The notes beneath the pieces were generated by a model. That model worked only from the letters and a program-made list of their open reading frames with translations. It searched no databases and was not told the DNA's origin. A stretch of DNA of 64,000 bases from a virus, in the IMG/VR virus record IMGVR_UViG_3300032156_000001, positions 1-64,000 of that record; one strand, given 5' to 3'. This document shows positions 35,225 to 41,757 of this stretch, one piece after another; positions within the stretch are counted from its first letter, which is position 1; the number at the start of each line of letters is the position of its first letter. Made by a program: the position numbers and the translations under genes.

Positions 35225-35450
35225 TGATGCCGCCATCGACCCCGCAGACCGCTCCTGGGAAACGACCGATCCCGAGCCGGTACGCCTTCTGGCGTGGTGG
35301 TGTTCCCTGCGCGAGTTCCAGCGGGAGCTGCTCGCCGGCGATCCCGCGTAGCCTGCCCGGCAGCGTCTTGCGGAAGAGCGGCTGGGCCCCAATGATTCGT
35401 GCCCGTGCGGGTCTGGCAGGAAGTTCAAGCGCTGCTGCCAGCACACCTGA
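35214..35450 (+). pseudogene. SEC-C-motif small protein interrupted by an in-frame amber codon
   Basis: From ATG 35214 the frame gives 45 residues ending GDPA and stops at TAG 35349-35351. The same frame continues for 32 codons and ends in [16 protein letters not shown], a textbook SEC-C zinc motif, before TGA 35448. So a ~78-residue protein is split by one amber codon: a point mutation, readthrough, or suppression. Amber is used as a normal stop by many neighbours, so general recoding is unlikely. SEC-C motifs bind zinc and often ribosomes or proteins. Confidence 0.65.
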
Positions 35451-35470
35451 GGCTGGCTAAAAAACCCCTG

Positions 35471-35492
35471 TTTTTGCGCTATTATACTGTGG
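35471..35492 (+). promoter_or_regulatory. Promoter-like element, copy 2 of a 22-bp repeat
   Basis: Same 22 bases as at 487-508, with one C/T difference. It stands about 20 bases after the SEC-C frame and before a non-coding structured stretch, just like copy 1. Confidence 0.5.
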
Positions 35493-35583
35493 TGTGGATT
35501 CGCTCCGCATCAAATGGTCCTTCCCAGCCGGCGCTCGGCGCCGATAGCCGGCTGCCGCCTGGAAGTGGGGGCGGGCGGTCTCG
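35493..35583 (+). ncRNA. Candidate structured RNA
   Basis: Follows the promoter-like repeat and precedes a terminator. Contains CAGCCGGC pairing with GCCGGCTG and an outer CTTCC/GGAAG pairing, a compact two-step hairpin of about 50 bases. No plausible coding frame fits. Its layout (promoter copy, hairpin, end signal) parallels 487-690, so the two may be related small RNAs. Confidence 0.45.
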
Positions 35584-35614
35584 AACCCCGGGCTCGAAAA
35601 GGGCCCGGGGTTTT
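35584..35614 (+). terminator. Rho-independent terminator
   Basis: AACCCCGGGC (35584-35593) pairs with GCCCGGGGTT (35603-35612) and runs into TTTT. It would end the small RNA that begins near 35493. Confidence 0.75.
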
Positions 35615-35618
35615 CTTC

Positions 35619-35691
35619 GGACGGTGATGGTCACCCGCCTGGCGGCGAAAGCCCCCTGGCCGGCCGGGTTCGATTCCCGGTCCGTCCTCCA
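35619..35691 (+). ncRNA. tRNA-like element with T-arm, acceptor stem and CCA
   Basis: 73 bases. The T-arm is canonical: CCGGG, loop TTCGATT, CCCGG. Acceptor GGACGG (35619-35624) pairs with CCGTCC, followed by T and CCA (35689-35691). The D and anticodon arms are not canonical: instead there are short hairpins GGTGA/TCACC, CCGCC/GGCGG and GGC-GAAA-GCC, and no 7-base anticodon loop with T33. It is either a decayed tRNA, a tRNA mimic, or an integration-site-like tRNA 3' end. I would not call it a working tRNA. Confidence 0.45.
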
Positions 35692-35722
35692 GCTGAGGGC
35701 GCCGGCAACGGCGTTCCTCGAC

Positions 35723-35781
35723 CGTCGTGTGGCCTCAAGGGACCGATCCCCGATGCGCGGCGACCCCGCGCTGACACGACG
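35723..35781 (+). other. Branched inverted-repeat structure
   Basis: CGTCGTGT (35723-35730) pairs with ACACGACG (35774-35781). Inside lie a small GGGA/TCCC hairpin and GCGCGG/CCGCGC (about 35755-35771). The layout is a three-way RNA junction of about 59 bases. No function can be assigned; it sits between the tRNA-like element and the next gene. Confidence 0.45.
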
Positions 35782-35847
35782 TTAACCTGTCTGCTTGGCA
35801 AGCGGGTGGGTTTTCCAGGCCTTGCAGGGCCTGGTCGCTGGGGGAGC

Positions 35848-35885
35848 CTGGTGCTGCTACACCGGCTCCCTCGGCACTTTTTACC
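35848..35885 (+). terminator. Hairpin followed by T-run
   Basis: GGGAGCC-T-GGTG pairs with CACC-GGCTCCC (11 pairs, one bulged T), and TTTTT follows about eight bases later. It could be a weak terminator upstream of the gene at 35915. Confidence 0.4.
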
Positions 35886-35914
35886 GCCGCTGCAACGGCG
35901 GGAGGAGGCAGCGC

Positions 35915-36079
35915 ATGTCGGATAGGGAGATTCGTCAGATCGAGGAGCAGATGGCGCGTGAGCGCGAGGAGCGCGAGCGTGCGCAGCGCCTCGAGAGAGC
36001 GTATCGGGCCCAGCGTTGGGCCCAGCGCATCAAGCTGGACGAAGTGGAACGGTTGGACGAGCTCGGGCTGGAAGGCTGA
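35915..36079 (+). CDS. Small charged coiled-coil protein
   Basis: 54 residues, ATG after GGAGGAGGCAGC. Almost entirely Glu/Arg/Gln/Leu in a single heptad-like helix (REEREREER region), ending LDELGLEG. Strong ribosome binding site supports it. Probably a dimeric helix; function unknown. Confidence 0.6.
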   Translation: MSDREIRQIEEQMAREREERERAQRLERAYRAQRWAQRIKLDEVERLDELGLEG

Positions 36080-36093
36080 ACGTCCGCCGCGGT

Positions 36094-36142
36094 TCCGGGT
36101 GACTGTCGCCCCCCGACACCCGGGATCGCTGGTTGTGGGGGG
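36094..36142 (+). promoter_or_regulatory. Possible leader pseudoknot
   Basis: CCGGGT and GTCG pair with CGAC and ACCCGG around a C-rich loop (the C-run at about 36108-36113). A run of six G at 36137-36142 downstream could pair with that loop. The G-run and the following GGGGG lie just before the start codon at 36158, so pairing would affect translation of that gene. Paired by eye. Confidence 0.35.
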
Positions 36143-36157
36143 AAAAGGGGGTGGCAG

Positions 36158-36568
36158 ATGGTGGCCAAGGCTCAGCCGGGACCCGGGACGGTCCCGACGG
36201 TGGAAGTGATGGGACCGGAACCGTCGGTCAAGCCGGTCGGCGTGTCGAAGGAGGAGTTGGTTACCCTGGGAACCCGGGCCTGGAACGCCGTCTACGCCCG
36301 CGCGGAGCAGGCGGTGGACTGGCTCGGCAAGCGGATCCGGGACGGGGCGAGGTGGATCTGGTTCGCCCTGGTCAAGGTCTTCGACTTCGCCAAGGAGGCC
36401 GCGATCCGCGTCGCCAGCTGCGGTTGGGAGCTGGCGAAGGTGGCCATCCACGCGGCGATCAACCTGGCCAGGCTCGCGATCGAGCTCAGCCAGTCGGTCC
36501 TGTCGGGGATCCTTCGCGCGCTGAGCATCCTGCTCGACGGCGTGAAGGAGGAGAAGGCTGCGGCGTGA
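36158..36568 (+). CDS. Hypothetical protein with amphipathic helices
   Basis: 136 residues, ATG after GGGGGTGGCAG. A Pro-rich N-terminus is followed by ~100 residues of strongly amphipathic helix (WLGKRIRDGARWIWFALVKV; AIHAAINLARLAIELS) without a clean membrane span. Could associate with membranes. Followed by a strong terminator at 36607. Family unknown. Confidence 0.65.
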   Translation: MVAKAQPGPGTVPTVEVMGPEPSVKPVGVSKEELVTLGTRAWNAVYARAEQAVDWLGKRIRDGARWIWFALVKVFDFAKEAAIRVASCGWELAKVAIHAAINLARLAIELSQSVLSGILRALSILLDGVKEEKAAA

Positions 36569-36606
36569 AACCGGCGGGCGCGAGCCCGGCCGGGGGATGG
36601 AAGGAG

Positions 36607-36639
36607 ACGCGCGGGCTGAAACACGCCCGCGCGTTTTTT
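36607..36639 (+). terminator. Rho-independent terminator
   Basis: ACGCGCGGGC (36607-36616), loop TGAAACAC, GCCCGCGCGT (36625-36634), then a T-run to 36639. Perfect 10-pair stem; a textbook terminator after the gene ending at 36568. Confidence 0.88.
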
Positions 36640-36664
36640 CTCCGTATCGGGGAGGAAAGGCCAA

Positions 36665-37360
36665 GTGGGAACGATAGCCCTGTCGCGAACATACATCGCC
36701 CCCGCCGGCGCCCCGGTCCTTCACAGCGTCGATGAGGCGCTACTGACTGCCAAGGTGTCGCGGACTATCTGTCTCGATTGCTCCGACCGGTACTACTGCT
36801 GCCACAGGCGCGCCACGGAACGCGGCATCCTGATCGGCGCCCGCCAAGCGGAACATCTGATGTCGCTGGCCCCCGCGTTGATGCATTACACGGGCCACCC
36901 TTCGGCCGAGTGGCTTCCCGTCTTCACGCGTTGGCTGGACTGGGACAAGGTTGAGCCGGATCACGAGCAGCTGTTCGGCGGCGGGTTCTCCATTCGGTTG
37001 GCTCGAAGCAAGGGTGACTGCAACTGCGCGATGATGAACTCCATGAGCGGCTGCATCCTGCGCTGCCACGAGCGCGCTCGTGGCGGGGAAGGCAACAACT
37101 GTGTCCCTATCAATTGCCGGCTGTTGCCGGCCCAGCTCAGCAACGGAATACTGGGCCTGGCTCCGGGCTACCCCGATAGTTTCCATTGTGCGATATCGCC
37201 AACCGGCGCCCTCAATGGCGCGGTCGGCTATTCGCTGCTGGAGCTTGTCATCGGCGATATTGACTACATATTTCGCAGACTGGGGGCGGGCCTGGAACTG
37301 CGCAACATCGCCTTCTCGTGGAAGGCGAAGACGGCGAAAGTGGCCGAGGAAGTCAAATGA
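36665..37360 (+). CDS. Hypothetical cysteine-rich protein
   Basis: 231 residues from GTG 36665 after GGAGGAAAGG. Cysteine groups CLDCSDRYYCC (~36-46), CNCAMMNSMSGC (~119-130), CHE and NNCVPINC (~150) suggest a metal- or Fe-S-binding protein, with loose similarity in spacing to YkgJ-type proteins. First gene after a terminator, though no clear promoter is seen. Overlaps the next gene. Confidence 0.65.
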   Translation: MGTIALSRTYIAPAGAPVLHSVDEALLTAKVSRTICLDCSDRYYCCHRRATERGILIGARQAEHLMSLAPALMHYTGHPSAEWLPVFTRWLDWDKVEPDHEQLFGGGFSIRLARSKGDCNCAMMNSMSGCILRCHERARGGEGNNCVPINCRLLPAQLSNGILGLAPGYPDSFHCAISPTGALNGAVGYSLLELVIGDIDYIFRRLGAGLELRNIAFSWKAKTAKVAEEVK

Positions 37361-37659
37361 GCAATGTTGACGAATTGAGACGGAACCCGTTGTACATGAA
37401 GTACCTGGGATGCCTCGGCCTGCTGGCCCGCTGTTCCATCCATCTTCAGGATGTGGCAGGTGAGGACTCCGCGGACGAGCTGCGCGAGACGATCGAGCGC
37501 GCCCTCAGCGACGCGCAGCATCTCGGCGTCCCCATTCGGTACAGGCGGATCCTGGCCCGGATAGAAGTGGAAGCGAAAGCCGAAGGAGAAGACGATGAAA
37601 CTGGGAAACAAGATAAGGCCGCGGGTCAGGGTGGTGGGCATCGACCCGCCGCCGGATGA
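37357..37659 (+). CDS. Hypothetical protein
   Basis: 100 residues; ATG 37357 overlaps the previous stop. Helical first ~75 residues, low-complexity Gly/Lys tail in the 65-base overlap with the next gene. Family unknown. Confidence 0.65.
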   Translation: MSNVDELRRNPLYMKYLGCLGLLARCSIHLQDVAGEDSADELRETIERALSDAQHLGVPIRYRRILARIEVEAKAEGEDDETGKQDKAAGQGGGHRPAAG

Positions 37660-37873
37660 GCTGTGCCACCTGTGCGGAAAGCCTGCCGACGCGTACGTCG
37701 CTGAGCTCACCAAGACCGGCGCCGTGCGGCCGGACGCCTGCAACGTTCCGATCTGCACCGGGTGCCGAAAGAAGGGTAGGTTCCTGACTTTGGTCCGGTG
37801 TGTCGCCAAGAAGCCGGCGCGTCCGGCGGGGAAGACGGATGCGGCGTGTTGCGCCGCACAGAAAGGGGGCTGA
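37595..37873 (+). CDS. Hypothetical zinc-ribbon protein
   Basis: 92 residues, ATG after GAAGGAGAAGACG. CHLCGKP near 24 and CTGCRKK near 55 form a likely zinc ribbon of the HNH/His-Me or rubredoxin-like spacing; no His-Asn catalytic pair is visible. Overlaps genes on both sides. Confidence 0.7.
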   Translation: MKLGNKIRPRVRVVGIDPPPDELCHLCGKPADAYVAELTKTGAVRPDACNVPICTGCRKKGRFLTLVRCVAKKPARPAGKTDAACCAAQKGG

Positions 37874-38238
37874 TGAAAGTCAAGGTGGTGCCGGGCTCCG
37901 CGCGCGTGCGATTCGTGTTGACGTACGCCAACGGGAAGGCGGTTTCGCTGGATTTCGGCTCGCATGATGCGTATATCGCCGGTAAGAAGTGGCGGGTGGC
38001 CTGCTTCGGCAACGACCGCGCCGGCGCTTACGCCGAAGTGGAATTCGACGACGTTTCCGTCATTTGCGACAGGCTGTTGGAGACGATAGCCTTCGAGCTG
38101 TCGGAGGCCATCAGCGGCGCGCTGCAAGGCGGGCGGAAGGCCGCGAAGCCGAAGCCCGAGCCGGCGCCGAAGGCCGCCAAGCCGTCACCAAAGCCGAAGC
38201 CGGCGAAGGCGGCTTATACGGGCGGGATAGACCTGTAG
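37873..38238 (+). CDS. Hypothetical protein with Lys/Pro/Ala tail
   Basis: 121 residues; ATG touches the previous stop. A ~85-residue folded domain is followed by a repetitive PKPEPAPKAAKPSPKPKP tail, typical of flexible nucleic-acid or wall-binding tails, ending TGGIDL. Followed immediately by palindrome copy C. Confidence 0.65.
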   Translation: MKVKVVPGSARVRFVLTYANGKAVSLDFGSHDAYIAGKKWRVACFGNDRAGAYAEVEFDDVSVICDRLLETIAFELSEAISGALQGGRKAAKPKPEPAPKAAKPSPKPKPAKAAYTGGIDL

Positions 38239-38239
38239 G

Positions 38240-38257
38240 TTTCCAAGGCGTTGGAAA
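38240..38257. repeat. Palindrome TTTCCAA-N4-TTGGAAA, copy C
   Basis: TTTCCAAGGCGTTGGAAA, identical to copy A and extended by GG/CC on both sides. It begins two bases after the stop at 38238 and lies 18 bases before the start at 38276, upstream of the small membrane protein and the Ro60 gene. Confidence 0.75.
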
Positions 38258-38275
38258 CCCGATCAGGAGGGCGTC

Positions 38276-38470
38276 ATGAAGCGGATACTGAAGTGGGCGG
38301 CCGCGCTGCTCCTGCTGAAGCTATGCTTCATGGCGGGCGACATCCGGCGTTACGTGGCGGCGCGGCTGCAGTTGTCCAGGGGGCCGGCAGCTGCGCCGTC
38401 CGTCGGCGCGCCGAGGCCGCCCGAACTCCCGCCGGCCCCGCCGGGGCCGGAGGATCCTGACAGGTTTTGA
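38276..38470 (+). CDS. Small single-span membrane protein
   Basis: 64 residues, ATG after AGGAGGGCGTC. Basic start MKRILK, one hydrophobic span (WAAALLLLKLCFMAG), basic RRYVAAR, then a Pro-rich tail. Probably inner membrane with the tail outside or a signal-anchor. It lies between palindrome C and the Ro60 gene. Confidence 0.65.
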   Translation: MKRILKWAAALLLLKLCFMAGDIRRYVAARLQLSRGPAAAPSVGAPRPPELPPAPPGPEDPDRF

Positions 38471-38509
38471 TCCGCGCTGATTGGCGGCGCGGAATGAGAG
38501 GAGGAGCGG

Positions 38510-40102
38510 ATGAACCGGACGCTGTTCAAGGGGAAGGGGTCCAGGGGCGCGCCGCCGGCCGACACGGTCAACGCGGCGGGCGGCGTGGCGTACAAGATGA
38601 CCGACGAGCAGGCGCTGGCCCAGCTGGCCGTGACGGGCTGCCTGTCGGACGTCTTCTACGCCAACGCGGAGATGCAGCTCGAGCAGGTCCTGGAAGTGGC
38701 GGCGAAGGTGCCCGCGGACTACGAGGCGCGGGTGGCGCTGTACGCCTGGGAGAAGGGCTACATGAAGGACATGCCGGCCCTGCTCTTGGCGCACCTGATG
38801 CGGCGCGACGTCGCGATGGCGAAGCGGGTCTTCCCGCGGATCGTCGTGAATGGCAAGATGCTGCGCAACTTCGTCCAGGTCATCCGCAGCGGGGTGACCG
38901 GGCGGAAGTCGATGGCCACGGCGCCGTCGGCGCTCGTGTCGGCGTACCTGGCCAAGCGGACCCCGCTGGAGCTCCTCAGGGACTCGATCGGCGACAAGCC
39001 CGACTTGGCGGACATCATCAGGCTGGCGCATCCCAAGCCGCCGAACGCGCAGTACCGCGCGTTCTACGCCTGGGCGCTCGGCAAGAAGCTGGACGCCGAG
39101 CAGCAGTCGGCGCTCCCGGAGATCGTTGCGGCGTACGACAAGATGTGCAAGACGGGCGTCCTCGATCTGGACGTAGTCACCAAGCTGCCGATTCAGATGC
39201 TCGGCAGCCTCAAGATGACCGACGACGCCTGGAAGAGGACCGCGGTCAACCTTCCCTGGCACGCGCTGCGGATGAACCTCAACGCGCTGGCCAAGCACGG
39301 CGTCTGGCAGGACAAGGAAGTCCTGCTCCGCTGCTGCGACAAACTGCGGGACCTCGAGACGATCAGGAAGGCGCGGGTCTTCCCGTACCAGCTCCTGATC
39401 GCCTACAAGATGACCGGTACGGACGTCCCGAACGAGCTGAGGGAGGCGCTGCAGGACGCCATGGAAGTGGCCGTCGAGAACGTTCCCGAACTGCCCGGCA
39501 GGACGTGGGTGTTCGTGGACGTCTCAGGCTCGATGCGCTCGCCCGTCACGGGAATACGCAAGGGGGCGACCACCGCGGTCCAGTGCGTGGACGTGGCCGC
39601 GCTGATGGCGGCCGCCATCCTCCGCCGGAACCGGGACTCCAACGTGCTGGCGTTCAACGACTCGGTCGTCGAGGGCTCCGACCGGATTGTGAACCGCCGC
39701 GACTCCGTGATGACGATCGCGGAGAAGCTGGCGGGGCGGCCGTCCGGCGGGACGAACGTCAGCGCGCCCATGCGCCAGCTGGTCGACCGGAACGAGCCGG
39801 CCGACACGGTCGTGTACGTGTCGGACAACCAGTCCTGGATCGATACCGCTGCCCATCAGTACGGGATGCAGGAGGCGACGGAGACCAAGCACCTGTGGCA
39901 GACGCTGAAGAAGCGCCGCCCGAAGGCGCGGATGGTCTGCGTCGACTTGCAGCCGTACCCCGACGCGCAGGCGCCGTCGTGCGCCGACACGCTCAATGTC
40001 GGGGGCTTCTCCGACGCCGTGTTCGACCTCATCGCCCTGTTCGCCAAGGGCGAGCTCACTCCCGACCACTGGGTCGGCGAGATCAGGAAAGTCCAACTGT
40101 GA
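38510..40102 (+). CDS. rsr: TROVE-domain protein (Ro60/Rsr ortholog)
   Basis: 530 residues, ATG after AGGAGGAGCGG. The N-terminal ~320 residues match the TROVE alpha-helical repeat ring (YEARVALYAWEKGYMKDM; ALLLAHLMR; PYQLLIAYKM), which binds Y RNAs and the ends of misfolded small RNAs. The C-terminal vWA domain has a complete metal site D337-V-S339-G-S341 and Thr in SGGTNVSAP. Bacterial Rsr works with Y RNAs in RNA decay and quality control. Y-RNA-like elements lie 1.3 kb downstream. A strong terminator follows. Confidence 0.9.
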   Translation: MNRTLFKGKGSRGAPPADTVNAAGGVAYKMTDEQALAQLAVTGCLSDVFYANAEMQLEQVLEVAAKVPADYEARVALYAWEKGYMKDMPALLLAHLMRRDVAMAKRVFPRIVVNGKMLRNFVQVIRSGVTGRKSMATAPSALVSAYLAKRTPLELLRDSIGDKPDLADIIRLAHPKPPNAQYRAFYAWALGKKLDAEQQSALPEIVAAYDKMCKTGVLDLDVVTKLPIQMLGSLKMTDDAWKRTAVNLPWHALRMNLNALAKHGVWQDKEVLLRCCDKLRDLETIRKARVFPYQLLIAYKMTGTDVPNELREALQDAMEVAVENVPELPGRTWVFVDVSGSMRSPVTGIRKGATTAVQCVDVAALMAAAILRRNRDSNVLAFNDSVVEGSDRIVNRRDSVMTIAEKLAGRPSGGTNVSAPMRQLVDRNEPADTVVYVSDNQSWIDTAAHQYGMQEATETKHLWQTLKKRRPKARMVCVDLQPYPDAQAPSCADTLNVGGFSDAVFDLIALFAKGELTPDHWVGEIRKVQL

Positions 40103-40129
40103 CCACGTCGCTTGTGGGCGGCTCGCGTA

Positions 40130-40165
40130 CAGGGGCGGCAGCCACAACTGCCGCCCCTGCTTTTT
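40130..40165 (+). terminator. Rho-independent terminator
   Basis: CAGGGGCGGCAG (40130-40141), loop CCACAA, CTGCCGCCCCTG (40148-40159), then C and TTTTT. Perfect 12-pair stem ending the Ro60 transcription unit. Confidence 0.9.
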
Positions 40166-40202
40166 CCCGACTTCGCGGCAGCGACTCGCGGAAAGGGGTG
40201 AC

Positions 40203-40922
40203 ATGGAAGCGCAGTCGAAAGAGCAATTGGCGAGGGTGTTGGAAGAGTGGGCAAAGGCGTCGAGCGACGTCGAATGGTCGCGTCGGCAACTGCTTGTGAA
40301 GGAGGACAAGCTGAACAGTCTGTTGGCCGACGCTGTCAAGGCGATGGGCATCGGCGGTACGGAGCTGGCGAGTCTGGCTGGCGGTGAGGAAGCGACGGAT
40401 TGGGTGATGTTCGCCGGCGAGCTGGTTCCTGTGAGGACGGCCAGCGTCAACGGCGAGACGGCCCGCATAATGGACCTGACGGACATGGAACGGAGGGACC
40501 CGGAGAAGTTTGGGGCTGAAGCAGTGGGTCGATATCTGGAGAGCGGCATGCGGCCCGTGCCGGTGCCGATACCGGTATCGGCATCGCCGTTGACGGCGAA
40601 TCGGCTTGCTGCCGTCGGCGTGGCTCAGTCCGGCAAGGCGCTCAGCATAAACGCCATCGCACGCCAAGTGGGGAAGGACCTCGGGATACCGATGCCGGTT
40701 TCAGACAAGAGCGCGACTGCCAGCTCGCACGGCAAGCAGGCGAAGTTCACGCCGGCGGATAGGGCAGCCATCGACGCGCTCTATTTCCACAGGGATACCA
40801 TCCAGGAAGTAGCGCGGAGGTACAAGGCTGACGAGGCAGCGGCGTCTCGTTGGCTGGCCGGCATAGAAATGAAGCAAAGGGCCGCGGTTGAGAAGATCAG
40901 AAAGGAGTTGGGATGCCACTAG
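40203..40922 (+). CDS. Hypothetical protein with C-terminal helix-turn-helix
   Basis: 239 residues, ATG after GGAAAGGGG. Helical N-terminus, a Pro/Val-rich middle (PVPVPIPVSASP), and a C-terminal segment (AIDALYFHRDTIQEVARRYK onward) that looks like a resolvase- or Hin-type helix-turn-helix. Could be a DNA-binding regulator. Overlaps the next gene by ten bases. Confidence 0.65.
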   Translation: MEAQSKEQLARVLEEWAKASSDVEWSRRQLLVKEDKLNSLLADAVKAMGIGGTELASLAGGEEATDWVMFAGELVPVRTASVNGETARIMDLTDMERRDPEKFGAEAVGRYLESGMRPVPVPIPVSASPLTANRLAAVGVAQSGKALSINAIARQVGKDLGIPMPVSDKSATASSHGKQAKFTPADRAAIDALYFHRDTIQEVARRYKADEAAASRWLAGIEMKQRAAVEKIRKELGCH

Positions 40923-41308
40923 TTCTGAATGCGCCCTTCAGGGGGCGGCCGGTAGACCAAAACGCCGTGAAAGAACTGGAAACCGCGCAGTACCGGCGGG
41001 AGATGAAGGTTGCGGCAGCGGCCATGCAGCCGTTGCCGGAGGACGTCGTCCTGGCGGTCGGATTGACCTTCGTGTACGAACTCACGCCGGGATACCTCAT
41101 CCGAAGGCATCGGATATCCAACGCGCCGCCGCGCATCCTCGCGTGGCTCGCGCAAGTGGGGTTCCAGCCCGGTCGCGGGATCGTCGGCGGATCGTCCGGC
41201 CACGGGTCCGGCGGCGGTTCGGCCGGCCACGGAAGCGGAGGCCATTCGCCTGGCTGCGGAAGCGGCGCTCGGGCACTGAAACGGCGGCGGTTCGGCTCGT
41301 CGCGGTAG
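40913..41308 (+). CDS. Hypothetical protein with Gly/Ser/His-rich tail
   Basis: 131 residues after AAAGGAG. A ~85-residue domain is followed by a repeat-like GHGSGG tail and a basic end (KRRRFGSSR). Last coding gene before the RNA cluster. Family unknown. Confidence 0.65.
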   Translation: MPLVLNAPFRGRPVDQNAVKELETAQYRREMKVAAAAMQPLPEDVVLAVGLTFVYELTPGYLIRRHRISNAPPRILAWLAQVGFQPGRGIVGGSSGHGSGGGSAGHGSGGHSPGCGSGARALKRRRFGSSR

Positions 41309-41324
41309 GACGAAACATTCGTAG

Positions 41325-41353
41325 TTGACGGGGATGTTCGGTTGCAGTATCAG
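41325..41353 (+). promoter_or_regulatory. Sigma70-like promoter of the RNA cluster
   Basis: TTGACG (41325-41330), 17-base spacer, TATCAG (41348-41353). It begins 16 bases after the preceding stop and about 20 bases before the first Y-RNA-like element, so it probably drives the RNA cluster. Confidence 0.6.
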
Positions 41354-41371
41354 ATAGGCTTGTGTGGAACT

Positions 41372-41546
41372 CGAGGTGAATGCGCGAGGGACTACATTTC
41401 GATGAGAAGGGGCCGGAGGCCCCACAGTGCCCGACGGAGCGCGCCGGTTCGCGGCGTCGGGGTTGTGCCACCGGACCTGGCCTTTGCGGATCCAGCGGTA
41501 ACGCGGGGCCTTGTAATGCTCGTCTCTCGCATGTGTCATCACCCCG
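41372..41546 (+). ncRNA. Y-RNA-like element E1 with Tyr-tRNA-like module
   Basis: Outer stem CGAGGTGA (41372-41379) with TCACCCCG (41539-41546, one mismatch), bulged A, TG/CA, then inner stem GCGAGGGAC (41384-41392) with GTCTCTCGC (41522-41530). The inner stem is followed by TA and a CAT-TTCG-ATG mini-hairpin, as in E2-E5. Inside lies a tRNA-like 3' part (GGCCC...) followed by a 5' part with the type-II D-arm pattern GCGG...GCGGTAACGC and GGGCC-TTGTAA. Joined, these would give a GGGCC-TTGTAAA-GGCCC anticodon arm (GUA, Tyr). No clear T-arm was found. Confidence 0.6.
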
Positions 41547-41554
41547 CTGTTTTA

Positions 41555-41695
41555 CGGCACGAATGCCTGGAGGGGACTACCTATCGGAGGAGGAGATGCA
41601 GGTGCGACTCCTGCCCGCCGGTCTCGATCCGGCGGTAGCTCAACAGCAGAGCGCCTAAAAAGTCTCTTCCGACTTCATCGTGCCGCCTTTTTTTT
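41555..41695 (+). ncRNA. Y-RNA-like element E2 with permuted tRNA module (YrlA-like)
   Basis: Outer stem CGGCACGA (41555-41562) with TCGTGCCG (41678-41685), bulged A, TG/CA, inner stem GGAGGGGAC (41569-41577) with GTCTCTTCC (41662-41670). Inside, in this order: T-arm GCAGG-TGCGACT-CCTGC (41598-41614), acceptor 3' strand CCGCCGG, a 7-base linker, acceptor 5' strand CCGGCGG (41629-41635), TA, and D-arm GCTC-AACAGCA-GAGC (to 41652). This is a tRNA fold with its halves reversed, as in bacterial YrlA Y RNAs that bind Rsr. A run of eight T follows. Confidence 0.78.
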
Positions 41696-41711
41696 CGCTT
41701 GCTGTTGGCAG

Positions 41712-41752
41712 GGCGGAGCCGGGCCGGCGCCATGATGGCGCGCCGGCTCCGC
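41712..41752 (+). other. Long hairpin just upstream of the tmRNA
   Basis: GCGGAGCCGG pairs with CCGGCTCCGC, and an inner GCGCC/GGCGC stem with loop ATGAT stacks on it. It ends five bases before the tmRNA 5' end, so it is a good candidate for RNase III or RNase P-linked processing of the tmRNA precursor. Confidence 0.6.
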
Positions 41753-41757
41753 AACAT

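Noticed and set aside
35349-35351. General recoding of TAG as a sense codon, suggested by the split SEC-C gene
   Set aside because: Many genes with full-length products end in TAG at sensible positions (primase, polymerase, unknown at 23255, zinc-finger gene at 709), often directly before a ribosome binding site or next start.
35619-35691. Calling this element a functional tRNA
   Set aside because: T-arm, acceptor and CCA fit, but no 5-bp anticodon stem with a 7-base loop and T33 can be formed, and the D-arm is not recognisable.
41555-41695. Calling E2 a stand-alone permuted tRNA gene
   Set aside because: The open anticodon side does not supply matching stem halves, and the module is embedded in the same stem architecture as four other elements. 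A Y RNA with a tRNA-like module explains more.
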